Origin: Pseudarthrobacter oxydans
GTDB lineage: Bacteria; Actinomycetota; Actinomycetes; Actinomycetales; Micrococcaceae
Direction of reading: 5' to 3'
DNA: 64,000 nucleotides
Assembly (NCBI RefSeq): GCF_030812335.1
Contig: NZ_JAUSSN010000002.1
Coordinates: 124,001 to 188,000, forward strand
Made by a program: the position numbers and the translations under genes
Part shown: positions 18,502-25,508 of the stretch, one piece after another
How the letters are laid out: each line of letters begins with the position of its first letter
How positions within the stretch are numbered: position 1 is the stretch's first letter
Notes under the pieces: generated by a model
Database searches by the model: none
What the model saw: only the letters and a program-made list of their open reading frames with translations
Told to the model about the DNA's origin: nothing

Positions 18502-18515
18502 GGTCATATTGGTCA
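18502..18515. promoter_or_regulatory. Direct repeat GGTCA-TATT-GGTCA between tctC and the sensor kinase
   Basis: Two GGTCA copies 9 bp apart lie in the 171-bp divergent spacer. They could be part of a response-regulator binding region. Confidence 0.3.
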
Positions 18516-18571
18516 CGGTTCCGGGCCCGGGATTGGCCGGTGCGCGGCGGCCAGGATGGGAAACTTGTGAC

Positions 18572-20152
18572 ATGGTTCACAGGATCCCCTTACGCTTCCA
18601 GCTGGTCGCGCTGCAGCTCGGCATCGTGCTGGCTGTCCTGACGGCGGTGGGGGCCGTGACCATCCGGATGCAGGAGCAGCAGCTTAGGGACGCGTACAAG
18701 GGCCGGCTGATCGGCGTCGCCGAAAGCGTGGCCCGGCTGCCCTCCGTGGTGAATGCCTTCGGGACAGCGGAGCCGGCCCAGACCATCCAGCCCATCGCCG
18801 AAGTCATCCGGCAGGCCTCAAATGTCACCTATGTGGTGGTGACGGACCGCAACGGTGTCCGCCAGTCCCACCCGAACCCGGCGGAAATCGGCCGGCCCGT
18901 GTCCACTGACCCGTCCGTGCCGCTGTCCGGGGAGATCTATGTCGGCACCCAGACTGGAACCCTGGGTAAGTCCTGGCGGGTCAAGGTTCCCATCTTTGAC
19001 GGTGCCGGCACCGTGATCGGCTCGGCCTCGGTGGGCGTGCTGGAAAGCACCCTGGCTGAGGACCTGTATGAGGACCTGCCGCAACTGTTCGGCTGGCTCC
19101 TCGGGGCCGCGCTGCTGGGGTCGCTGGGGGCGATGTATATCTCCAAGCTCGTGTGGCGGCGGATCTACAAGCTGGAGCCGGAGGACATTGCGGCGCTGCT
19201 GGAGACCCGCGACGCGATGCTCCACGGCCTGGGCGAGGGGCTCGTCGCCGTCGACGCCGAGGGGAAGGTCGCGCTCGTCAACGACGAAGCCCGCCGGCTC
19301 CTGGGCGTGGGCGAGGAGATCACCGGGAAACCCGCCGGCGATTGCCTGGAACCCGGGATCCGCCGGATGCTCGCCGCCGGATCAGCCACTGAGGAGCTGG
19401 TGCTCTCCGGGGAACGGATCCTGCTGGGCAAGGTCAACGCCGCCACGGTGGACGGCCGGGAGGTGGGCAAGGTCCTCATCCTGCGGGACCGCACCGAGCT
19501 CCACTCGATCCTGCGCGACCGCGACGGCGCCCTGGACGTGACGCAGGCGCTGCGGGCCCAGGCCCACGAATTCGCCAACAAACTGCACGTGATCTCGGGT
19601 CTCCTGGAGCTCGGCGAGCAGGACAAGGCAGTGGAATACCTGGGCCGCAGCCACAGCGACGCCGCCTTCGTCAACCGCCCGCTGGCGGCAGGAATCACCG
19701 ACCATGACGTCCGGGCGCTGCTGATTGCCAAGTCCACGGTGTGCGCCGAGCGCGGCATCGAGATCCTGGTGAGCCCGGATTCGGTCTGCACCCCGGACGG
19801 TACCGGCGACGTCATCACGGTCCTGGGGAACCTGATCGACAACGCGGTGGACGCCGCGGGCTACGACAGCACCGTCGCCGTCCGGCTGGATGAGACACCC
19901 GGCGGCGAACGCACCATCACGGTCGAGGACGACGGGCCCGGCGTCCCCGAGCCGGAACGCGCGGCTGTGTTCGAGGCCGGCGTCACCACCAAACTGGCGG
20001 AAGGCATCAACAGCCGGGGTTTCGGGCTGGCCCTGGTCCGGCGCGTGGCCCGGCGCCGGGGCGGCGCGGCGTCGGTCTCATCCTCCGCGCTGGGCGGCGC
20101 CTGTTTCACCGTAAACCTGAAAACAAAAGAGGCGGAACTACAAAAGCAATGA
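18572..20152 (+). CDS. CitA/DcuS-type sensor histidine kinase
   Basis: A 526-residue membrane kinase. TM1 spans about 11-31, an extracytoplasmic PAS/Cache-like sensor about 35-165, and TM2 about 172-192. A cytoplasmic PAS domain covers about 215-310. The dimerization segment has the phospho-acceptor in RAQAHEFANKLHVISGLLELG (H332), and the HATPase covers about 400-525 with NLIDNAVDA and DDGPGVP. This is the architecture of citrate/C4-dicarboxylate sensors, so it probably senses the substrate of the divergent tctCBA transporter. It overlaps its response regulator by 4 nt (ATGA). The ATG at 18572 follows a GGATGGG-rich stretch; the long in-frame extension upstream is antisense to tctC and is excluded. 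Confidence 0.92.
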   Translation: MVHRIPLRFQLVALQLGIVLAVLTAVGAVTIRMQEQQLRDAYKGRLIGVAESVARLPSVVNAFGTAEPAQTIQPIAEVIRQASNVTYVVVTDRNGVRQSHPNPAEIGRPVSTDPSVPLSGEIYVGTQTGTLGKSWRVKVPIFDGAGTVIGSASVGVLESTLAEDLYEDLPQLFGWLLGAALLGSLGAMYISKLVWRRIYKLEPEDIAALLETRDAMLHGLGEGLVAVDAEGKVALVNDEARRLLGVGEEITGKPAGDCLEPGIRRMLAAGSATEELVLSGERILLGKVNAATVDGREVGKVLILRDRTELHSILRDRDGALDVTQALRAQAHEFANKLHVISGLLELGEQDKAVEYLGRSHSDAAFVNRPLAAGITDHDVRALLIAKSTVCAERGIEILVSPDSVCTPDGTGDVITVLGNLIDNAVDAAGYDSTVAVRLDETPGGERTITVEDDGPGVPEPERAAVFEAGVTTKLAEGINSRGFGLALVRRVARRRGGAASVSSSALGGACFTVNLKTKEAELQKQ

Positions 20153-20859
20153 GCTCCATACGCACCCTCATCATCGACGATGACGTGGCAGTGGCCGGTA
20201 TCCACCATGGTTTCCTGCTGGCCCGCGGCGGCTTCGACGTCGTCAGTCTGGCCCACACCGGGCAGCAGGGCCTCGACCTGGCGGCGGAGCTGCGGCCGGA
20301 GCTGGTCCTGCTGGACATCCACCTCCCGGACATGTCAGGCCTGGACGTCCTCCAGCAACTCCGCGGCCGCCAGCAGGCCCTGGACGTCCTGGTCATCACG
20401 GCCTCCCGGGAGCTGGACACCGTCCGCGGCGCCATGGCCGGCGGCGTGCTGCACTATCTGGTGAAGCCCTTCACGTCCCAGGCCCTGAACGAACGGCTCG
20501 ACGAGTACCTGCTCCTGCGCCGCGAACTCGCCGCGGGCGGGGCCGCCGGGCCGCTGGACCAGGACAGCATCGACCGTCTCGTGGCGCCGTCGCGCCGGGC
20601 CACAGCCGCGGATCCCGCGGCGGAACAGGTGGCAAGACTGCCCAAGGGGCTCTCCCGGCCCACACTGGATGCTGTCATCGAGGCGCTCAAGTCCAGCCCG
20701 GAGGACGTCTCGGCGGCCGGGATGGCCCTTCAGCTCGGACTCTCGCGGGTCAGCGCACGGCGCTACCTCGAGTATCTGGTCATCCACGGCTTCGCCCGGC
20801 TCACGCCCCGCTACGGTGCTGCCGGGCGGCCGGAGAACCGGTACTTGTGGAAGCGCTGA
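20149..20859 (+). CDS. CitB/DcuR-type response regulator
   Basis: A 236-residue DNA-binding regulator. The receiver domain (1-120) has acidic residues in IIDDD, the phospho-acceptor D56 in LVLLDIHLPDMSGL, and a conserved KPF lysine. A C-terminal helix-turn-helix region (about 170-225, GMALQLGLSRVSARRYLEYLVIHGFARL) ends in a winged extension. It is coupled to the sensor kinase by a 4-nt overlap. By analogy with CitAB/DcuSR/TctDE systems it probably activates tctCBA. Confidence 0.93.
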   Translation: MSSIRTLIIDDDVAVAGIHHGFLLARGGFDVVSLAHTGQQGLDLAAELRPELVLLDIHLPDMSGLDVLQQLRGRQQALDVLVITASRELDTVRGAMAGGVLHYLVKPFTSQALNERLDEYLLLRRELAAGGAAGPLDQDSIDRLVAPSRRATAADPAAEQVARLPKGLSRPTLDAVIEALKSSPEDVSAAGMALQLGLSRVSARRYLEYLVIHGFARLTPRYGAAGRPENRYLWKR

Positions 20860-20977
20860 GCATGTCCAGTCTTCAAGGGCGGCACGGACCATGCCCAGCT
20901 TTGATGGGTAGCGCGGAGCATCCGGTCCGTAGCCGCGGGTCACGGTGGACGCCAGGGCCGGATCGCGCACGATCAGT

Positions 20978-21075
20978 CACCCATCTGACGCAAATGGTCG
21001 CCACCGTGCACCCATCTGACGCAAGTGGCCGCTATAGGACCCGTCATAGCGGCCATTCGTGACGAATCGATGAGG
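20978..21075. repeat. 98-bp intergenic repeat unit, copy A
   Basis: The unit begins with two 31-bp-spaced copies of CACCCATCTGACGCAARTGG (20978 and 21009). An inverted repeat follows with arms TGGCCGCTAT / ATAGCGGCCA, then the palindrome ATTCGTGACGAAT and CGATGAGGT. Copy B, 136 bp downstream, has the same length and order. Confidence 0.8.
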
Positions 21076-21113
21076 TCCATACACGCGGAACCCCTCCGGC
21101 CGGTATTGGGCTG

Positions 21114-21211
21114 CACCCATCTGACGCAAATGGCTGCCACCGAGCACCCATCTGATGCAAATGGCCGCTATAGGACGCGCCATAGCGGCCATTCGTGACG
21201 AATCGATGAGG
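21114..21211. repeat. 98-bp intergenic repeat unit, copy B
   Basis: Same layout as copy A, with CACCCATCTGA at 21114 and 21145. The hairpin arms are longer here, AATGGCCGCTAT / ATAGCGGCCATT, 12 bp perfect. The differing bases lie mainly in loops or are compensated, which suggests structural constraint. Confidence 0.8.
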
Positions 21212-21233
21212 TTCGGGCCGGAACCTCGCGCGG

Positions 21234-22067
21234 CTAGTGCCCGGCCCGCCGCAGGGTGGATTCGGCGTGCTTGAGGATTGGCCCGTCGATCATCTTGCCC
21301 TGGTGCTGGAACACACCCGAGCCTGAGGCGGCTGCTGCTGCCAGCAGTTCGGTGGCTGCGGTGACCTCGGACTCGGACGGCGCGTAGGCCCCGCGCACCA
21401 CGGCCACCTGGCTGGGGTGGATGCAGGCCTTGGACCCGAAGCCCGAGGCGACGGCGTCGCGGGCTTCGACGGCGAGCCCGGCAAGGTCGGGGATGTTAAC
21501 GTACACCGAGTCGACGGCTTCCTTGCCGAAGGCCCGGGCGGCGAGCAGGACAGTGGAGCGGGCGTGCAGCGCAACCGCGCGGTAGGCGCCGTCGTCCGTC
21601 CGGCTCGAGGTGCCGCCGAGCGAGGCGATCAGGTCCTCGGCGCCCCACATCAGCCCGACCACGTTGGGTTCGGCGGCGATGGCGGCGGCGTTGACGACCC
21701 CCAGCGCCGTCTCGCAGAGCGCGATCACGCTGTAGCCCTCCAGCTCCCTGAGCTGCTCCGCGCTTTCGGCCTTCGCGAGCATGATGTGCCGGTACGGGGT
21801 GTGCTTGAGGCAGTGCAGGTCCTTCTCGAATTCCTCCGTGCCGGCCGGGTTGATCCGGATGATGGTGCTGCTGGGGTTCAGCTCGGGAACGTCCCCGGTG
21901 GCGCCGAGCTGGGCGAGGATGGCGCCGCGGGCACGCTGCTTGTCCGCCGGCGCGACGGCGTCCTCCAAATCCACGATCACGGCGTCGGCGCGCTCGGCGG
22001 CCTTCTGGTAGCGCTCGGGGCGGTCGGCAGGACAGAACAGCAGGGCAGGGCCCATCAGAAAGCTCAT
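21234..22067 (-). CDS. HpcH/HpaI aldolase / CitE-like beta-hydroxyacyl-CoA lyase
   Basis: A 277-residue TIM-barrel lyase of the CitE family. LLFCPADRPERYQKAAERADAVIVDLEDAV near the N-terminus and PYRHIMLAKAES followed by VIALCETALGVVNA hold the metal- and substrate-binding residues. VGLMWGAEDL and GFGSKACIHPSQV are further family signatures. There are no citrate lyase alpha or gamma subunits, so it is not a citrate lyase beta chain. In the syntenic mycobacterial cluster the homologue Rv2498c acts on a 3-hydroxy-3-methylglutaryl-type CoA ester, so it may do the last cleavage of leucine degradation. The ATG at 22067 has GGGGAG upstream and overlaps the MaoC stop (ATGA). Confidence 0.85.
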   Translation of the reverse strand: MSFLMGPALLFCPADRPERYQKAAERADAVIVDLEDAVAPADKQRARGAILAQLGATGDVPELNPSSTIIRINPAGTEEFEKDLHCLKHTPYRHIMLAKAESAEQLRELEGYSVIALCETALGVVNAAAIAAEPNVVGLMWGAEDLIASLGGTSSRTDDGAYRAVALHARSTVLLAARAFGKEAVDSVYVNIPDLAGLAVEARDAVASGFGSKACIHPSQVAVVRGAYAPSESEVTAATELLAAAAASGSGVFQHQGKMIDGPILKHAESTLRRAGH

Positions 22068-22660
22068 GTGTCTATTCTCCCCTTTGCGGCGGGTTCTTTC
22101 CCGGCTGTCTCTGCCTGTTGCAGGTTCTTTCCGGACGGGTGCGCCTGCTGCGCGGTGTGCGCGTCCCGGGTCCACATCAGGCAGCTGCGGGTGGCGAGGG
22201 CCACGACCTCGCCGTGCTGGTTCCGGCCGGTGTGTTTCATGGTCACAATCCCCTGGCCCGGGCGGGAGGAGGACAGCCGCTTCCCGGTCACGACAGTCTC
22301 CGTGTACAGGGTGTCGCCGTGGTACATCGGGTGCGGGAAGGACACGTCGGTGAGCCCCAGCTGGGCGATGATGGTGCCCTGGGTCAGCTGCGGAACGGAC
22401 TGCCCCACCACCGTGGCCAGGGTGAACATGGAGTTCATCAGGCGCTGGCCGAACGGCTGCTCAGCGCTCCAGGCGGCATCGAGGTGCAGGGCCTGGGTGT
22501 TCATGGTCATGGTCGTGAAGATGACGTTGTCCGCCTCGGTCACGGTCCGGCCGGGCCGGTGCGCGTAGACCACGTCCTCCTCGAGCTCGTCGAAGTACAG
22601 CCCGCGCTGTTCAATGACACGGGGTCCGGTGGCGCGCTCCTGCAGCGGTTCGGTCGTCAT
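22064..22660 (-). CDS. MaoC-like (R)-specific enoyl-CoA hydratase/dehydratase
   Basis: A 198-residue hot-dog-fold protein. The dehydratase region carries [32 protein letters not shown] and a late [19 protein letters not shown]. Homologues stand between citE and the acyl-CoA dehydrogenase gene in the mycobacterial bkd-accA1 cluster. It probably hydrates an unsaturated acyl-CoA such as 3-methylglutaconyl-CoA or a related intermediate; that is inference from context. It overlaps scoB by 4 nt and the CitE-like gene by 4 nt, so the three are translationally coupled. Confidence 0.85.
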   Translation of the reverse strand: MTTEPLQERATGPRVIEQRGLYFDELEEDVVYAHRPGRTVTEADNVIFTTMTMNTQALHLDAAWSAEQPFGQRLMNSMFTLATVVGQSVPQLTQGTIIAQLGLTDVSFPHPMYHGDTLYTETVVTGKRLSSSRPGQGIVTMKHTGRNQHGEVVALATRSCLMWTRDAHTAQQAHPSGKNLQQAETAGKEPAAKGRIDT

Positions 22661-23418
22661 ACGGTCAGTTCCTGATCTTCCTCGAAGAGTTCGGCGCCGG
22701 TGGCCGCGGCCACGTCCTCGACGGTCACGTTGGGGGCGAGTTCACGCAGGACCAGCCGGGACGTGCTCCCCTCGGTCACGACGTCGATGACCGCCAGGTC
22801 GGTGATGATGCGGTCCACGCAGCCTTTGCCGGTCAGGGGCAGCGTGCACTGTCCCACAATCTTGGGCCTGCCGTTCCGGTCCACGTGCTCCATCATCACG
22901 ATCACCTTCTTGGCGCCGAACACCAGATCCATGGCGCCGCCCATGCCTTTGACCATCTTGCCCGGGATCATCCAGTTGGCCAGGTCACCGTTCTGCGCCA
23001 CCTCCATCGCGCCGAGCACGGCAACATCCACGTGCCCGCCGCGGATCATGCCAAAGGACGTGGCCGAGTCGAAGAAGGCGGCGCCCTTGTTGACCGTGAC
23101 GGTTTCCTTGCCGGCGTTGATCAGGTCCGGATCCACCGCGTCCTCCGCCGGGTACGGCCCGACGCCGAGGATGCCGTTCTCGGAGTGCAGGACCACCTCG
23201 ACGCCGGCGGGGATGTAGTTGGGAATCAGCGTGGGCATGCCGATGCCGAGGTTGACGTACTGCCCGTTGTGCAGTTCCCGCGCCACCCTGGCGGCCAGCT
23301 CGTTGCGCGTCCAGCCCTTGCTCTCCACCCCGGCAGGGTGTTCGACGGCGGGCGGCCGGTACTCGTGGCGGACCGCTTCGGGACGGGGCGGCGCCCCCTG
23401 CAGGCTGTTGGATTCCAT
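22657..23418 (-). CDS. scoB: 3-oxoacid CoA-transferase subunit B
   Basis: A 253-residue beta subunit of a family I CoA-transferase that passes CoA between succinyl-CoA and acetoacetate-like acids. The catalytic glutamate is in [11 protein letters not shown] (E80). [17 protein letters not shown] and [23 protein letters not shown] are the nucleotide-like binding segments. An N-terminal tail of about 34 residues precedes the conserved [16 protein letters not shown] stands 9 nt before the ATG. It follows scoA by 3 nt. Its job here fits activation or clearance of acetoacetate produced by leucine breakdown. Confidence 0.93.
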   Translation of the reverse strand: MESNSLQGAPPRPEAVRHEYRPPAVEHPAGVESKGWTRNELAARVARELHNGQYVNLGIGMPTLIPNYIPAGVEVVLHSENGILGVGPYPAEDAVDPDLINAGKETVTVNKGAAFFDSATSFGMIRGGHVDVAVLGAMEVAQNGDLANWMIPGKMVKGMGGAMDLVFGAKKVIVMMEHVDRNGRPKIVGQCTLPLTGKGCVDRIITDLAVIDVVTEGSTSRLVLRELAPNVTVEDVAAATGAELFEEDQELTV

Positions 23419-23421
23419 GAC

Positions 23422-24249
23422 CTAGGCTCCTGACTGGTTTGCTGCTGTAGCTGCGGTGCCGGCTGAATTATCGCCGGCGTTGCCGGGCGCGGACGGAGCA
23501 GCCAGGGCCACCGTCCGCTTCTCGATCCGCTTCTCGACGCCGGGCGCGAGCACCACGCGCTGGACGAAGATGCCGGGGATGTGGACGTGTTCGGGGTCCA
23601 GTTCTCCCGGCTCCACGAGTTCCTCGACCTCGGCGATGGTGATCTTCCCGGCCATGGCGCAGAGCGGGTTGAAGTTCATCGCGGTGGCGTGGAAGACGAG
23701 GTTGCCGTGGCGGTCGCCCTTCCAGGCGTGCACCAGGCCGAAGTCGGGGGTCAGCGACTCCTCGAGGACATAGTCGGCGCCGTGGAAGCCGCGCACCTCC
23801 TTCGCCGCGGAGGCGATCGCGACGTTGCCGTCGGCGTCGTACTTCTGCGGCAGGCCGCCGTCGGACACCTGGGTGCCGACGCCGGCCGGCGTGTAGAACG
23901 CGGGGATGCCGGCGCCGCCGGCGCGCAGCTTCTCGGCCAGCGTGCCCTGCGGGGTGAGGACCACTTCGAGCTCACCGGCGAGGTACTGCCGGGCGAACTC
24001 CTTGTTCTCCCCCACATACGAGCTGATGGTGCGGCGGATCCGGCCGTCCTTCAGCAGGATCCCGAGTCCCCAGTCGTCGACGCCGCAGTTGTTGCTCACG
24101 GTTTCCAGGTTCGTGGCACCGCTTTGGTGCAGGGCCTCGATCAGGGCCACCGGGATGCCACAGAGCCCGAACCCGCCGACGGCGAGCGAGGCGCCGTCGG
24201 GGATGTCCGCCACGGCCTCGGCGGCGCTGGCAACAACTTTGTTAATCAT
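23422..24249 (-). CDS. scoA: 3-oxoacid CoA-transferase subunit A
   Basis: A 275-residue alpha subunit. [22 protein letters not shown] near residue 20 is the family signature, followed by [14 protein letters not shown] and [49 protein letters not shown]. The C-terminus has an extra Ala/Asn/Gly tail of about 30 residues not needed for the fold. AGAAGGA stands 6 nt before the ATG. It is transcribed with scoB (3-nt gap) downstream of the acyl-CoA dehydrogenase gene. Confidence 0.93.
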   Translation of the reverse strand: MINKVVASAAEAVADIPDGASLAVGGFGLCGIPVALIEALHQSGATNLETVSNNCGVDDWGLGILLKDGRIRRTISSYVGENKEFARQYLAGELEVVLTPQGTLAEKLRAGGAGIPAFYTPAGVGTQVSDGGLPQKYDADGNVAIASAAKEVRGFHGADYVLEESLTPDFGLVHAWKGDRHGNLVFHATAMNFNPLCAMAGKITIAEVEELVEPGELDPEHVHIPGIFVQRVVLAPGVEKRIEKRTVALAAPSAPGNAGDNSAGTAATAANQSGA

Positions 24250-24288
24250 CGTTGATCCTTCTCTCGGCGGGTGCGGCCAGCGGGCCCG

Positions 24289-25452
24289 CTAGAGCCCCAG
24301 TTCGCGGGCGATCAGCATCAGCTGGACCTCCGTGGTGCCCTCGCCGACTTCAAGGATCTTGGAGTCGCGGTAGTGGCGTGCCACGGTGAACTCGTTGATG
24401 AAGCCATAGCCGCCGAACACCTGGGTGGCGTCCCGCGCGTTGTCCATGGCTGCCTCGCCTGCGACCATCTTAGCGATGGCCGCCTGCGTCTTGAACGGCT
24501 TCCCGGCGAGCATCCGCGCGGCGGCGTCGTAGTAGGCCAGGCGGGCGGTGTGGGCGCGTGCTTCCATCCGGGCGATCTTGAAGGCGATGGCCTGGTACTT
24601 GCCGATGTTCTGCCCGAATGCGCTGCGTTCCTTGGCGTATTTCACCGACTGGTCCACGCAGCCCTGGGCCGCGCCGACGGCCAGCGCGGCGATCGCAATC
24701 CGGCCCTCGTCGAGGATCGAGAGGAAGTTGGCGTAGCCGCGGCCCTCGGTGCCGAGCAGGTTCTCCTCGGGGACGTGGACGTTGTTGAGCGTCAGCGGGT
24801 GGGTGTCCGAGGCGTTCCAGCCGACCTTGTTGTAGGCCTTCTCGGCCTTGAAGCCCGGAGTGTCGGTGGGCACCAGGATGGTGGAGATTTCCTTCTTGAT
24901 GCTGCCGTCCGGGCGCTCCTGCTGGCCGGTCACCGCGGTGACGGTGACGAGCCGGGTGATGTCGGTGCCGGAGTTGGTGATGAATTCCTTGTTGCCGTTG
25001 ATGACCCACTCCCCGCCGCCGCGCTTGGCGGTGGTCTTGGTGCCGCCGGCGTCCGAGCCGGCTTCCGGCTCGGTCAGGCCGAAGCCGGCGAGCGCCTTGC
25101 CGGACGCCAGCAGCGGCAGCCACTCCTCCTTCTGGGCGGCGTTGCCGAAGCGGTGGATCGGCATGGCGCCGAGGGAGACGCCGGCCTCCAGGGTGATGGC
25201 GACGGACTGGTCCACGCGGCCGAGCTGTTCCAGGGCGAGGGCCAGTGCGAAGTAGTCGCCGCCCATGCCGCCGAACTCCTCCGGGAACGGCAGGCCGAAC
25301 AGGCCCATGTCCGCCATCTGGGAGACGATCTCGTAGGGGAAGCTGTGCTCCTCGTCGTGCTTGGCGGAGACCGGGGCCACGACCTGGTCGGCGAATTCGC
25401 GGACGGTGTCACTGAGGTCCTGGTAATCCTCGCTGAGTTCAAAATCCGGCAT
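24289..25452 (-). CDS. Acyl-CoA dehydrogenase (isovaleryl-/2-methylbutyryl-CoA dehydrogenase type)
   Basis: A 387-residue FAD enzyme that makes an alpha,beta-double bond in short branched acyl-CoAs. The FAD/substrate segment FGLTEPEAGSDAGGTKTTA and the mid-domain WVINGNKEFITNSG are present. The catalytic-base candidates are the Glu in ILDEGRIAIAA (isovaleryl-type position) and E371 in EGTTEVQLM (straight-chain position), so substrate class cannot be fixed from that alone. The gene sits between accA1 and scoA and matches fadE19 in the mycobacterial cluster, favouring branched-chain acyl-CoA. AAGGAG stands 5 nt before the ATG. Confidence 0.9.
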   Translation of the reverse strand: MPDFELSEDYQDLSDTVREFADQVVAPVSAKHDEEHSFPYEIVSQMADMGLFGLPFPEEFGGMGGDYFALALALEQLGRVDQSVAITLEAGVSLGAMPIHRFGNAAQKEEWLPLLASGKALAGFGLTEPEAGSDAGGTKTTAKRGGGEWVINGNKEFITNSGTDITRLVTVTAVTGQQERPDGSIKKEISTILVPTDTPGFKAEKAYNKVGWNASDTHPLTLNNVHVPEENLLGTEGRGYANFLSILDEGRIAIAALAVGAAQGCVDQSVKYAKERSAFGQNIGKYQAIAFKIARMEARAHTARLAYYDAAARMLAGKPFKTQAAIAKMVAGEAAMDNARDATQVFGGYGFINEFTVARHYRDSKILEVGEGTTEVQLMLIARELGL

Positions 25453-25508
25453 GGTGACTCCTTCGTCTGTGGTGCTTGTAGGTGAAATGGTGCTGAAGCT
25501 GCTGGGTA

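Larger units (their letters stand above)
20860..21233. other. 374-bp intergenic spacer filled by two copies of a structured repeat
   Basis: It lies between the citB-like gene (plus) and the CitE-like gene (minus), which converge. No gene is seen. Most of it is two 98-bp repeat units (20978-21075 and 21114-21211), each ending in a hairpin and a small palindrome, which could together act as a bidirectional terminator. Confidence 0.55.

Noticed and set aside
17381..18571. Long N-terminal extension of the CitA-type kinase frame
   Set aside because: It is the antisense of tctC. The family N-terminus, with its TM helix, starts at ATG 18572.
20978..21211. Possible CRISPR-like array
   Set aside because: Only two composite units with conserved 'spacers' and internal hairpins; no cas gene. 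It fits a REP-type repeat.
21234..22067. Citrate lyase beta subunit
   Set aside because: No citrate lyase alpha, gamma or ligase genes; the acyl-CoA context and Rv2498c synteny suggest a CoA-ester lyase.
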